DNA of 64,000 nucleotides from an uncultured Granulosicoccus sp. (GCA_947492525.1 CANLNQ010000007.1:124001-188000), one strand, 5' to 3'; positions 53,549-62,725 are shown, counted from the first letter of the stretch. Made by a program: numbers and translations. The notes: a model not told the origin generated them from the letters alone.

Positions 53549-54052
53549 ATGAGAAGACTACTCAGCGGTTTGGTGCTGAGCCTTGGCCTACTGGCAGGTG
53601 CTGCGCATGCAGATGCTGCCAAGCTCTACTTTGGCGCAGGGTTTGCCGACGGCAGTGTTGATGTCACCGATGGGACTCACAAGAGCCTCGGCACCCTATC
53701 CGCAACCGTTGGTGTCCAGTTACTCGACTTCATCGGTGTCGAACTTGAGGTAGGGGCTGCTTCGGATCAGGCCGGCAGTATCCTGAGTGATTCCATGGTG
53801 GGTTTCCAGTCTGCCATGTTACGGCTGGGCTACCGCTGGAATCGTGTGGGTGTCTATGCACTGGGTGGCTATGCCCGGCTGGATGTCGATCAGGACTACA
53901 ACGACAGCGATGGCGGAACCGCCCTGGGCCTGGGTATCAACCTGTTTGGTAACGAGACCACGGCCCTGAACCTGCATGTGCTCGATTTCGATGACGGGGC
54001 GTTCACCACGACGACGATCGGATTCCAGCATTACTTCGGCGGATTCCGGTAG
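53549..54052 (+). CDS. Small outer-membrane beta-barrel protein
   Basis: A 167-residue protein with a cleavable signal (MRRLLSGLVLSLGLLAGAAHA) and alternating amphipathic strands with C-terminal aromatic residue pattern (FQHYFGGFR), typical of an OmpA/OmpW-like eight-stranded barrel. GGAGA lies nine bases before the ATG. It is followed after 33 bases by a lipoprotein of Ig-like domains. Substrate or function unknown. Confidence 0.7.
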   Translation: MRRLLSGLVLSLGLLAGAAHADAAKLYFGAGFADGSVDVTDGTHKSLGTLSATVGVQLLDFIGVELEVGAASDQAGSILSDSMVGFQSAMLRLGYRWNRVGVYALGGYARLDVDQDYNDSDGGTALGLGINLFGNETTALNLHVLDFDDGAFTTTTIGFQHYFGGFR

Positions 54053-54085
54053 GTCATGCTCATGGGCAGAAGAGAGTCTGAAAAA

Positions 54086-56038
54086 ATGGACAAGAGAATT
54101 CTGAGTGCACTGCTGCTGGCAGGCAGCGTAGCACTGACGGCCTGCGGGCCACGTGATGAAGACGGCACGACCACGGACAGTACCGGACAGCCGGATTACA
54201 ACACCGGTGGTGATGTGGTTACCGATAGTGGTGGTGACGGAACCACCAACGAGCTGAGCCTGCGTGTACTGAGTAATGTCAACAGTATCAATACCGGCGG
54301 CACCGATGTGGCCAATATTACAGCCCTGGTGACAGACGCGAACAACAATGCGCTGGCCGATACGGCCGTGTCATTCAGTTCCACCGGCGGTGTTCTGCAG
54401 AACATCTCGACATCCACCGACGAGAACGGTGAAGCCAGTGCCACACTGAAACTCCCCCAGGATTTCCAGAACCGCGACATCGTCGTGACGGTGTCTTCTG
54501 GTGGTGCCGATGCCGAAGTCATGGTGACGGCGCTGGGCAGTACGCTGGAAGTGACCGGGCCTGATACCCTGGTGCTTGGTGACAAGGCCGAACTGGTCCT
54601 GAGTCTGATTGCCGGCAATGGTGAGCCGATCTCCAATCAGGTGATCGAGGTGACCTCGTCCGTTGGCAACACCATCGAACCCTCGGTGGCGGTGACCGAT
54701 TCGGATGGCCGGGTATCCATTCTGGTCGGTTCGGACAACTCCGACGACAAGATCCGTATCAGTGCGCTGAACAGCACGGTCACGGCCACTCACAGTTTCG
54801 AGGTGGCGGAAGACATCCTGAGGTTTGCCAGTAACACCGATGGTGCAGAACTTCCCGTGTCGACCACCAACCGAGTTGTGGTCTATTGGAGTAGTCAGGG
54901 TGCGGTGGTGTCCGGGAAAGCATTGCGCTTCTCCACCACGGCCGGTGAGATCGTGGGTGACTCGACCATCGTGACAGACGCCACCGGAAAGGCCACGGTG
55001 AGATTGCGCTCCAGCAGTGCTGGTCCTGCCACGATTACGGTTGAAGGGGCTGACGAAGGTACGCCGAAAACCAGTGTCGATGTGGAATTCGTGGCAACCG
55101 AGCCGAGTGTCGTCTCCGTTGATGCTACAACCACGCGGGTGCATGCCACCGAAGCCAGCACAGTGATGGCCGTGGTGACCGATGACAATGGCAATCCGGT
55201 GAAGAATCAGACAGTGGACTTCACCAGTGTGGATCTGAAAGGCGGGCAGCTGAATCCCGCGTCGGCCAAGACCAACAGCTCGGGCGTTGCCAGCGTTGCC
55301 TTCACTGCGGGGGCCAATGCCACAGAGCTGAACGATATCGTGATCGAAGCCCGGGTCAAGGGCAGCGACATGTACGATGAGTTGAGGCTCACCGTTGTGG
55401 AGCGTGCCTTGAACGTGACGATCGGTACGTCGAACGAGATAAACATCAAGCCTCTGGGAACCCAGTACGCGCTGCCGTTCATCGTTCAGGTGGCTGATGG
55501 TAGTGGTACGCCTCTGGAGAACGCCACGGTCGAACTGTCCATACGCCCTATCGAATACACGAAAGGCTATATGGTTCTCGTCAACGAAGGTGGCTTCGAA
55601 TACGCGCCCGAGATCGAGAACTGGTCCGCGCATCACTGGGCGATGTGGGGCTACAGCATCGATTGCGACAGTGAGGATCTGAATGGCAATCGTTTGCTTG
55701 ACGCCGGAGAAGACAACAACAACAACGGTTCACTGGACCCTCAGGATCCGGCAGCCCTGGCAGCCATCGATGATGAGGATTACGCCACGATTTCAGGCGG
55801 ATCCGTAACGACAGACAAGAACGGTTCAGGCTATTTCGAAATGCTCTATCCGGCCAGTAACTCACTGTGGTCCTATGTGGAAATCACTGCCAGGGCCGAA
55901 GCGCTGGGTGCGGAAGCGGATGATTCCTTTCGTACCTCCTTGCCCTTGCCCACGACCGAGATTACCGCCGACGACGAAATTCCGGCCAACCATATCAGTC
56001 CTTACGGTACAGACCGGGATTGCAGCAATACCAACTGA
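54086..56038 (+). CDS. Lipoprotein with tandem Ig-like (Big_1/invasin-type) domains
   Basis: A 650-residue surface-type lipoprotein with lipobox VALTACG (Cys near residue 20). At least four Ig-like domains of the bacterial Big_1 class follow: each contains DANNNALADTAVSFSSTGG, DSDGRVSILVGSDN or DDNGNPVKNQTVDF-like beginnings and a T(D/N)xxGxAxV/ATLK step. A last region with DCDSEDLNGNRLLDAGEDNNNN resembles calcium-binding sequence. Such proteins act in adhesion or autotransport-like display. The ATG at 54086 has a GAGAG site; it probably shares a transcript with the barrel gene. No transport domain of its own. Confidence 0.78.
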   Translation: MDKRILSALLLAGSVALTACGPRDEDGTTTDSTGQPDYNTGGDVVTDSGGDGTTNELSLRVLSNVNSINTGGTDVANITALVTDANNNALADTAVSFSSTGGVLQNISTSTDENGEASATLKLPQDFQNRDIVVTVSSGGADAEVMVTALGSTLEVTGPDTLVLGDKAELVLSLIAGNGEPISNQVIEVTSSVGNTIEPSVAVTDSDGRVSILVGSDNSDDKIRISALNSTVTATHSFEVAEDILRFASNTDGAELPVSTTNRVVVYWSSQGAVVSGKALRFSTTAGEIVGDSTIVTDATGKATVRLRSSSAGPATITVEGADEGTPKTSVDVEFVATEPSVVSVDATTTRVHATEASTVMAVVTDDNGNPVKNQTVDFTSVDLKGGQLNPASAKTNSSGVASVAFTAGANATELNDIVIEARVKGSDMYDELRLTVVERALNVTIGTSNEINIKPLGTQYALPFIVQVADGSGTPLENATVELSIRPIEYTKGYMVLVNEGGFEYAPEIENWSAHHWAMWGYSIDCDSEDLNGNRLLDAGEDNNNNGSLDPQDPAALAAIDDEDYATISGGSVTTDKNGSGYFEMLYPASNSLWSYVEITARAEALGAEADDSFRTSLPLPTTEITADDEIPANHISPYGTDRDCSNTN

Positions 56039-56315
56039 TGCTCGTCAGGGAAAGTGGTATCGGGGTGATGAGCCCCGGACCACGCACTCCCTGTCGCGGG
56101 CTCGGTACGCACCCTGTGACAGTGGGGGCGCGTCAACTTGCCCGGTTACCTTCAGGCGCCTGATCCATGAGTAGAGAACCGGACATTCCCGGCTCGAGTC
56201 CACAGGGACGAGGTCAGTAAACTTTTCCGCAGGATAGCCGCCACTATCCTCAGAGACGGTGTATTTGCCGAGGCACTGCTTGCCGGAGCTCGGTCAACAG
56301 GAAGATACAAGTACT

Positions 56316-57596
56316 ATGGTTTTCAAGAGCGATTCGAATCCCGTGACATCCGGCACCGATGAGAGTGGGGCGTTGATTCTGGCAGCCGCGGCAGCAGTGT
56401 CTCCGGTAAGCGAACTGAATGCCAGCAATCGCGAAGCCCTGTGCAAGAGTGCAACTGTGGTTCATGTGCAGCGCAACGACCAGATCAAGCCGGAGAATTC
56501 CCACCGCTGGCTGATGTATCTGGTTGACGGATCGCTCAATCTGTATTCGGGCAAGGACGAGGTAGGTGTCATCAACGCCAATACCTCGGAGAGTCTGCAA
56601 CCCCTGTTTCAGGACAAGGGGGCCTATCAGAGTGCACGCACCAGTACCGTCGCCAGAATCGTGCGCTTCGGGCGAGAGCAGCTGAACATTCTGCTCAAGG
56701 AACAGCAGAAGAACGCCATCAGTGTGATGGATGTGCAGGTTGGTGACGACGACAACGCTGTCTTCGATGACATCGTGGCGGCCATCAAGAGTCGCAACGT
56801 GACACTGGCCAGTTCCCGGGACGCTGCCAGCAGAATCCTGGCCGCCTACAAGCAGGTTGCCGGCATTCCCGAATTGGCAGAAGTCATTCAGAGTGACCCC
56901 GGACTGGCCGTTCATATCGTGCGGGTGGCCAACAGCATCGATGCCGGCAACTCGGAATCCACATCCAGTATCCGCGGGGCGATCACCCGAATGGGGGTGG
57001 AGGAAACTCAGCGCAATCTATCGGAGCTGCTGCAACGCAATACCATGGTGCCTGCCAACGAAGTGATCGGCAAACGTCTGCGCCGCTATATACAACGAAC
57101 ACGATTGTCCTCAGCCATTGTTCAGGTGCTGGCCAAAGAGGTGCCACATCTCAAGCCGGAAGTTGCCATGATGGTGGCCTTGACCGCCGATGTGGGTGAG
57201 TTGCTGATACTGACCCATGCCAATCAGCATGCGGATCGCTTCAATGATGAAGAGCAGCTGGCCGGTGTGATCGACAACCTGCGCGTGATTGTCAGCTGCT
57301 GGCTGATTGCCGAATGGGATTTTCCGCAGGAGTTCATCGACGCCTGCCGGACTGCTCGTGACTGGTATCGCAATCACAACGGCGAAATCAACTATACGGA
57401 TCTGGTTACTGCCGCCTTGCTGATCATCCAGTCGGAAATGCCGGAGCCCAAGAAGAGTTCCATTCCAAGCGCCAACAATCTGTTGCTCGCACGTCGATTG
57501 CAGCAGGCCGGCATTGATCTGACTTCGCCGGGAGATATCGTGAAGGCCGCAACAGGGCGATTGGTGACTGTCGAGGCACTGCTCAAGGCGAGCTGA
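56316..57596 (+). CDS. cNMP-binding-like and HDOD domain signalling protein
   Basis: A 426-residue protein. The N-terminal ~140 residues have the beta-roll texture of a cyclic-nucleotide-binding-like domain (TVVHVQRNDQI, WLMYLVDGSLNLYSG), without all phosphate-binding residues. The C-terminal part is an HDOD domain (IPELAEVIQSDPGLAVHIVRVANS ... AITRMGVEETQRNL ... HANQHADRFNDEEQL), an HD-like domain without the metal pair, used as a protein-binding output in many signalling systems. It starts 278 bases after the Ig-like gene and is likely separately controlled. Partner unknown; the same genome has c-di-GMP and chemosensory genes. Confidence 0.8.
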   Translation: MVFKSDSNPVTSGTDESGALILAAAAAVSPVSELNASNREALCKSATVVHVQRNDQIKPENSHRWLMYLVDGSLNLYSGKDEVGVINANTSESLQPLFQDKGAYQSARTSTVARIVRFGREQLNILLKEQQKNAISVMDVQVGDDDNAVFDDIVAAIKSRNVTLASSRDAASRILAAYKQVAGIPELAEVIQSDPGLAVHIVRVANSIDAGNSESTSSIRGAITRMGVEETQRNLSELLQRNTMVPANEVIGKRLRRYIQRTRLSSAIVQVLAKEVPHLKPEVAMMVALTADVGELLILTHANQHADRFNDEEQLAGVIDNLRVIVSCWLIAEWDFPQEFIDACRTARDWYRNHNGEINYTDLVTAALLIIQSEMPEPKKSSIPSANNLLLARRLQQAGIDLTSPGDIVKAATGRLVTVEALLKAS

Positions 57597-58221
57597 ATAA
57601 ACGCGGCACTAATAGCGCCCGTCCATCGGTTCGGGCGCCAGGCATGGCAATCGCGCAGTAGAGGTATCTCCACCCACGCCTGCTCGCCGATGCGACTGTG
57701 TCCTCAAGCATCTTTCCGAGAAGTAACGCAACTGCGAGTCAAGCACGATTCTCTTCTGCGGCAGGTCTGAGTATCCAGCGGATAGAGCTACTTACTCACT
57801 CTGCGTGGGTTCGCCCCGTCAACCCGCACACGCCGCTTTCTTCCTACGGGCCATTTTCGCATGCCCGCTGCGTGACCTTGCCACAGCAGGCTTCCGCGAA
57901 CCACCCGCGGAGGGCATTCATGCCTGTCAATTCCTGGTTTCGGTTGTGCCAATCACCTTCGCGTGTTCTTTACGTGTGCCATTGGTAGTGAGCTGCCGCG
58001 TGCGTATTTGCACCTGCTGAACATCGCGACCATCGCTCGATCCGATCGCATTCAGAGCACTCTCCTTCGCCGTCGGTCGAGCCCCCGTCTGACTCCTTGC
58101 AGTAAAGGCACGGGTTTTTATCCATTTTTCAATCGCGGCACGCTCGGGAATCGCTGCTGTAGATTTATCTCCAACGTTTACAGCCAATCACGGCGACAAA
58201 CGCTTCAAAAGGAGATAGATC
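57597..58221. other. Long leader/intergenic region before the stress cluster
   Basis: 625 bases without a convincing gene. A strong GC hairpin (GCGCCCG at 57615-57621 pairing with CGGGCGC at 57632-57638, ten-base loop) follows the HDOD gene but lacks a T-run. The rest has no recognisable promoter, riboswitch or tRNA. Several short reading frames cross it without family resemblance. The downstream half ends in a perfect ribosome site AAGGAG before 58222. A long untranslated leader or small RNA is possible, but not shown. Confidence 0.4.
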
Positions 58222-58386
58222 ATGCTCAGTTGGGCAATCGCATTTTTCGTCATCGCCATCATCGCCGCAGTACTCGGTTTCGGTGGTATCGCCGGCAGCG
58301 CCACCAGCATCGCACAGATTCTGTTCGTGGTCTTCCTGGTACTGGCAATCGTGTCCTTCATCAGAGGACGACGCCCGAACGTCTGA
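58222..58386 (+). CDS. DUF1328 (YtjA-type) small membrane protein
   Basis: A 54-residue protein, too small for standard gene length cut-offs. It reads [20 protein letters not shown] then [19 protein letters not shown] and ends with the basic RGRRPNV. Two hydrophobic helices and the GGIAG turn match DUF1328 proteins. The ribosome site AAGGAG seven bases upstream is perfect. First of three small genes often induced by envelope or general stress; function unknown. Confidence 0.9.
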   Translation: MLSWAIAFFVIAIIAAVLGFGGIAGSATSIAQILFVVFLVLAIVSFIRGRRPNV

Positions 58387-58517
58387 CCGGTGCAGACAGG
58401 CAGCCTGACCCGCACCAACAGTGAGGGACAGAGCTGCTGTATCTCGAGCTGCTGTATTGACAGCAGCTGTATTACAGAAAGACAAGGAATTTTCACAAGA
58501 CAACGGAGGAAGTGTTC

Positions 58518-58796
58518 ATGAAGCACATGATCAAATCCAGCGTTATGGCGCTGGCACTGGTAGCGACATCAGCCTTGGCAGACGACGGTGTCTGGAACCA
58601 GATCGAAGGAAACTGGGATCAGGTCAAGGGCAGCATCCAGGAAACTTGGGGTGAGATGACCGACGATGAAATCGACCAGCTGTCAGGCAAGCGCGATCAG
58701 TTTGTCGGCATGGTCAAGGAGAAATACGGCATCGCACAGGAAGAAGCCGAAGAGCAAGTCGATCAATGGGCGGACTCTCTGGACATGGACAGCTGA
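58518..58796 (+). CDS. CsbD-family protein with a signal peptide
   Basis: A 92-residue protein whose residues about 25-85 match CsbD, a general-stress protein family: WNQIEGNWDQVKGSIQETWG and DDEIDQLSGKRDQFVGMVKEKYGIAQEEAEEQVDQW. Unlike standard cytoplasmic CsbD it begins with a clear signal peptide (MKHMIKSSVMALALVATSALA), so the product should be periplasmic. ATG at 58518 has GGAGGAA just upstream. Between DUF1328 and a BON-like gene, all on the plus strand. Confidence 0.88.
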   Translation: MKHMIKSSVMALALVATSALADDGVWNQIEGNWDQVKGSIQETWGEMTDDEIDQLSGKRDQFVGMVKEKYGIAQEEAEEQVDQWADSLDMDS

Positions 58797-58937
58797 CAGG
58801 TGCCGTTTACGATCGGCCATGAAAGATGGCCGATTCAAGTATGACCAAACGGGTTGGAGAGGGCTGCAAGGATGTCTCAGCGGCTGTCAACCAGCTCGAA
58901 AACTACCGAAGTTAACTTTGCAACAGAGGATAGATAA

Positions 58938-59246
58938 ATGAAAGTATCAAATACACTGACTGCAATCACCGCTGCCGGCATGCTGAGCATCATGTCTCTG
59001 GGCAATGTAGCGCTGGCCGAGGCTCCGGATTCCGCCAAGGTCGAGGCGACAGAGCTGCAGGACGACATCAAGCTGCATCCCATGCTCGGGTCCTATGGTC
59101 TGTCGGTCACACCGATGGACGACGGCACACTGGCCATCGAAGGCATGGTGGATGACCAGCAAGCCTATGACGCGCTCAATCAGATGATCGAGGAGCGAAC
59201 CGAAAGCTCCAACGTCCAGATCGAGAACAACGTCGTCAAATCATGA
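58938..59246 (+). CDS. Periplasmic BON-like domain protein
   Basis: A 102-residue protein with a signal peptide ending near VALA (residue 27) and a short domain resembling BON: strand-helix-strand pattern in LHPMLGSYGLSVTPMDDGTLAIEGMVDDQQAYDALNQMI ending NNVV. BON proteins such as OsmY protect the envelope under osmotic stress. AGAGGAT lies before the ATG. Third gene of the DUF1328-CsbD-BON cluster, which ends with a strong terminator. Confidence 0.7.
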   Translation: MKVSNTLTAITAAGMLSIMSLGNVALAEAPDSAKVEATELQDDIKLHPMLGSYGLSVTPMDDGTLAIEGMVDDQQAYDALNQMIEERTESSNVQIENNVVKS

Positions 59247-59304
59247 CCCAAGGCCGGCATCGACAAGTGATGCCGCGTATACCGGATCATGATTAGTGCA
59301 AGAG

Positions 59305-59330
59305 AAAGCCGGACTCAGGTCCGGCTTTTT
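59305..59330 (+). terminator. Rho-independent terminator of the stress cluster
   Basis: Stem of ten base pairs (AAAGCCGGAC at 59305-59314 and GTCCGGCTTT at 59319-59328), TCAG loop and a run of five T at 59326-59330. It is 58 bases after the BON-like stop. Confidence 0.93.
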
Positions 59331-59412
59331 CGTGCCAGTTTGCCAAGGCGAACCGAGCCAGGCTAAGCCGAACCAAACCGAACCTAGCCAAAGCCAGCCA
59401 AAGCCAGTCAAA

Positions 59413-59484
59413 GCCAGTCAAGCCAGTCAAGCCAGTCAAGCCAGTCAAGCCAGTCAAGCCAGTCAAGCCAGTCAAGCCAGTCAA
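59413..59484. repeat. Nonamer GCCAGTCAA tandem repeat, eight copies
   Basis: Eight perfect GCCAGTCAA units, preceded by degenerate versions from about 59380, between the terminator and the uxaC stop. It gives open frames of Ser-Gln-Ala and Thr-Gly-Leu repeats on both strands, but with no start or family support I take it as non-coding. Confidence 0.95.
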
Positions 59485-59528
59485 GCCAGGCCTTGCCCCT
59501 CACCCAGCATCGTCGGGTGTAACAGGCG

Positions 59529-60935
59529 TCAGAGCTTGTACGCTTGTCTCGCGAGGTCATGACTGAGGGAATGCGCTACCTCGGCGGCATCCTCCTCCCT
59601 CAATCTGCCCGTGGCGACCAGTGTGCCCAGATAGGCGCAGTCAACACGACGAGCCACGTCGTGGCGAGCCGGAATGGAACAGAAGGCCCGTGTGTCGTCG
59701 TTGAACCCGGCGGTGTTGTAGAAGCCACAGGTCTCGGTGGTGGTTTCCCGGAATCGACGCATGCCCTCATAACTGTCGAAAAACCACCAGGGTGGCCCCA
59801 GTCGCAGGGCCGGGTAGACTCCAGCCAGCGGTGCCAGCTCTCGCGAGAAGGCTGTTTCGTCCAGTGTAAACACGATGATGCTCAGATCAGGTTCCATGCC
59901 TACCGCGCTCAGCAGTGGCTGCAGGGCTCTGACGTATTCAGTGGGCGTGGGTATGTCGAATCCCTTGTCACGCCCGAAGCTCGCTTCAACTGATGGATTG
60001 TGATTTCGCAAGGAGCCCGGGTGGATCTGCATCACCAGGCCATCGTCCAGACTCATGCGCGCCATTTCAGTCAGCATCTGTCCACGGAAGGCGTCGGCGT
60101 CAGCTGCGCTGCAGCTGCCGCCGATCACACGCGCATAGAGTCGCGTCATCTCATCCTTGCTGAAATCTTCAGTACGCGCGGTCGGATGCCCATGATCCGT
60201 GGCGGTTGCGCCGTGTTGCCTGAAGTAGGCGCGCCGTGAGCGATGCGCATCGAGGTAGCCCTCGTAGCTGCCAGTATCGCAACCGGTCAGTTCACCCAGT
60301 TGCCTGACATTGTCCAGAAAACCGTCGAATTCAGGGTCAATCACGGCATCCGGTCGGTAGGTCGTGATGACACGCCCCTGCCAGCCGGAACTGGCCAGAG
60401 TCTTGTGCGCGTCCAGTGGATCAAGAGCGCTTTCCGTCGTCGCCAGGACCTCCATGTTGAATCGTTCGAACAGGGCGCGTGGGCGGAACGCGTCTGTTGC
60501 CAGTTTTTCGGTAATCGAATCATAGAACTGGTCCGCGGTACTGGCGTCCAGATTCTCGCGAATGCCGAAGACGTGTTCAAAGGAATGGTCTATCCACAGC
60601 TGGGAAGGCGTGCCACGAAACAGGTGGTAATTCTGTGCAAACAGCCGCCAGATGGTTCTCGGGTCGGTCTCCACCGGGCCGCCATCGACTCTGGGAATTC
60701 CCAGCAACTCCAGGCGGATGCCCTGGGAGACCAGCATGCGAAAGACATAATGATCGGGAATGACGAACAGTTCTGCGGCGTTGGCAAATGCCGTGTTGTC
60801 GGCGAACCACCGCGGATCGGTATGCCCGTGCGGACTGATGATCGGCAGGTCTGCAACACCCTGGTAGAGCTGCCGAGCGATGGCCCGGCTACGGTTGTCG
60901 AGAGGGAACAGTCTGTCCGGATCAAGCTGCGGCAT
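59529..60935 (-). CDS. uxaC: Glucuronate (uronate) isomerase
   Basis: Interconverts D-glucuronate and D-fructuronate (and galacturonate and tagaturonate) in hexuronate catabolism. 468 residues with PIISPHGHTDPRWFADN, HYVFRMLVSQGI, the catalytic-domain LVMQIHPGSLRNHNP and a C-terminal FYNTAGFNDDTRAFCSIPARHDVARRVDC. The ATG at 60935 gives the family length; an upstream start would add 22 residues. No uxaB, uxuA or exuT gene is in the window. A sugar-type ABC transporter on the same strand lies about 2 kb upstream. Confidence 0.93.
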   Translation of the reverse strand: MPQLDPDRLFPLDNRSRAIARQLYQGVADLPIISPHGHTDPRWFADNTAFANAAELFVIPDHYVFRMLVSQGIRLELLGIPRVDGGPVETDPRTIWRLFAQNYHLFRGTPSQLWIDHSFEHVFGIRENLDASTADQFYDSITEKLATDAFRPRALFERFNMEVLATTESALDPLDAHKTLASSGWQGRVITTYRPDAVIDPEFDGFLDNVRQLGELTGCDTGSYEGYLDAHRSRRAYFRQHGATATDHGHPTARTEDFSKDEMTRLYARVIGGSCSAADADAFRGQMLTEMARMSLDDGLVMQIHPGSLRNHNPSVEASFGRDKGFDIPTPTEYVRALQPLLSAVGMEPDLSIIVFTLDETAFSRELAPLAGVYPALRLGPPWWFFDSYEGMRRFRETTTETCGFYNTAGFNDDTRAFCSIPARHDVARRVDCAYLGTLVATGRLREEDAAEVAHSLSHDLARQAYKL

Positions 60936-61088
60936 GATAGTCGTTTGACCTGTATCGGCAAGTGGTGGTGAAGCAGCAAGATACCACGGCACTGCGCTCA
61001 TGCGCAGTGGCCGGCAGGGTGCCGGTCAGACCAAAGAAGCCTGGCAGACCAGGACATTCAGTGGGCTCGTCCATGAGCCCGGAACCCA

Positions 61089-62195
61089 TCAGGCCGAGGC
61101 CTTCAACACCCCACGCTGAATCTGATCCTCTTCGATCGATTCGAACAAGGCCTTGAAGTTGCCTTCGCCAAAGCCGTCGTCGCCCTTGCGCTGAATGAAC
61201 TCGAAGAAGATCGGACCGATGACCGTCTTGGAGAAGATCTGCAGCAGGATGCGGGTCGAACCACCATCCACGACCCCTTCGCCGTCAATGAGGATGCCGT
61301 GCTTCTTCATCTTCTCGATGGGTTCTTCATGATCCCTTACCCGCTCGAAAGACTTGTCGTAGTAGATCGAAGGAGGGCCGGGCATGAACTCCATTCCCTT
61401 GTCGGCAATCCGGTCGGTCGCCGCATAGATATCGTCAGTACCCACGGCGATATGCTGAATGCCTTCACCTTTGTACTCCTTCAGATATTCTTCGATCTGG
61501 CTGTTCTCGTCGGCGCTTTCGTTGATGGGGATGCGGATCTTGCCACACGGCGATGTCAGCGCGCGACTGGTCAGGCCTGTCATCTTGCCCTGGATATCGA
61601 AGAAGCGAATCTCGCGAAAGTTGAAGGCGGTGGCGTAGAACCGGTACCAGGTATCCATATTGCCGCGCATGACATTGTGCGTCAGGTGATCCAGATAATA
61701 GAAGCCGGCACCCACGGGTTGCGGGTCTCGCTCGCCCAGCCACTCGAATTCCCTGTCGTAGGGTGAACGACCCTGATCGTAGTCCTCGATCAGGTACAAC
61801 AGCGAGCCGCCGATGCCGATGACTGCCGGTACATCGAGGGATTTGTCATCACCGGTGTATTCTTTGGCGCCATAGTCCAGTGCGCATTTGAGCGCGTGTT
61901 GTGCATCCACCACTCGCCACGCCATTGACGGTGCGCAAGGGCCATGCTCTTCCACGAAACGAGAAGCGTGCGAGTTCTTCTCCCGGTTCAGGATGTAATT
62001 GACGCGGCCCTGACGGTACAGAGAGATATCCTTGTTCCTGTGCCTGGCGACTTCGGTGTAGCCCATTCGGTCGAACAGCGCTTCCAGCTCCGCCGGGTCG
62101 TGGTGTGCGAATTCCACGAATTCGAAGCCGTCCGTGCCGGCGACATTCACATCATCGATAGTGGCCTTGGGGGCATTGTGAGGATAGGGGCCCAT
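61089..62195 (-). CDS. hppD: 4-hydroxyphenylpyruvate dioxygenase
   Basis: Fe(II) enzyme converting 4-hydroxyphenylpyruvate to homogentisate in tyrosine breakdown. 368 residues in two vicinal-oxygen-chelate halves. The iron ligands are His in DHLTHNV, His in QHIAVGTDD and Glu in FFEFIQRKG; GFGEGNFKALFES closes the active site as in the family. AGGAG lies just before the ATG at 62195. An N-terminal extension of 24 residues to 62267 is possible but unlikely. No hmgA or fahA follows here. Confidence 0.96.
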   Translation of the reverse strand: MGPYPHNAPKATIDDVNVAGTDGFEFVEFAHHDPAELEALFDRMGYTEVARHRNKDISLYRQGRVNYILNREKNSHASRFVEEHGPCAPSMAWRVVDAQHALKCALDYGAKEYTGDDKSLDVPAVIGIGGSLLYLIEDYDQGRSPYDREFEWLGERDPQPVGAGFYYLDHLTHNVMRGNMDTWYRFYATAFNFREIRFFDIQGKMTGLTSRALTSPCGKIRIPINESADENSQIEEYLKEYKGEGIQHIAVGTDDIYAATDRIADKGMEFMPGPPSIYYDKSFERVRDHEEPIEKMKKHGILIDGEGVVDGGSTRILLQIFSKTVIGPIFFEFIQRKGDDGFGEGNFKALFESIEEDQIQRGVLKASA

Positions 62196-62374
62196 GAGAA
62201 TCTCCTGTGTCCACAGTGGATTGACTGTCTGAAACGGCAGTATGGGAATGCTGCGGACAATACGCAAATATCTTGAGAAAAACGCAAGAACTGTGCATTT
62301 CAGGGGTGAATACGAAATTCAGGCGCTCGCAAGCAATGCATCATGCAATTATTGTGCGCCCGGAATTCGCTGTT

Positions 62375-62725
62375 TCACTCCGGCTTCAATTGTCGCTCAT
62401 AGGCGTCAAACAAGTCGCTGACCCGTATTCCATTGATGGTCATTCCCTGCAGATTGGCGTTGCTGATACTGGCATTCGAAAAATTGATGTTGTCGAAGCT
62501 GGCCTGCTGCAGATTGATATTGTGAAAACGGGCTTCGGAAAGATTGACATCGTCGAAGTCGGCGCGCGCCAGGTTCGTATCGCTGAAACTGGCATCACTC
62601 AGCACCGCAAAGAAGCGGGACTCGCTGAGATCAACGCCATCGAAGTTCGATTGGCGCATCCTGGCGCGTGAATAGGTCTGTCCGTTCAGGTCCGGGCCGT
62701 CGAAAGGATCCTTGTTGTTTGTCAT
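62375..62725 (-). CDS. Pentapeptide-repeat protein
   Basis: A 116-residue soluble protein built of pentapeptide repeats of the A(D/N)LxX type: SNFDGVDLSESRF, ASFSDTNLARADFDDVNLSEARF, INLQQASFDNINFSNASISNANLQG. About 14 repeats fold as a right-handed beta helix. No signal peptide or membrane segment. Such proteins sometimes mimic DNA and bind gyrase, but most have unknown function. It lies between hppD and an ABC permease, in the same direction. Confidence 0.9.
   Translation of the reverse strand: MTNNKDPFDGPDLNGQTYSRARMRQSNFDGVDLSESRFFAVLSDASFSDTNLARADFDDVNLSEARFHNINLQQASFDNINFSNASISNANLQGMTINGIRVSDLFDAYERQLKPE

Noticed and set aside
54371-55636. 421-residue frame opposite the Ig-like lipoprotein
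   Set aside because: His/Arg-rich shadow without family features.
57698-57988. Short frame in the 625-base gap
   Set aside because: No domain, no ribosome site, and codon use unlike neighbouring genes.
59293-59562. Frames of Thr-Gly-Leu and Ser-Gln-Ala repeats across the nonamer array
   Set aside because: They arise from the tandem repeat itself; no ribosome site or homology, and one crosses the terminator.
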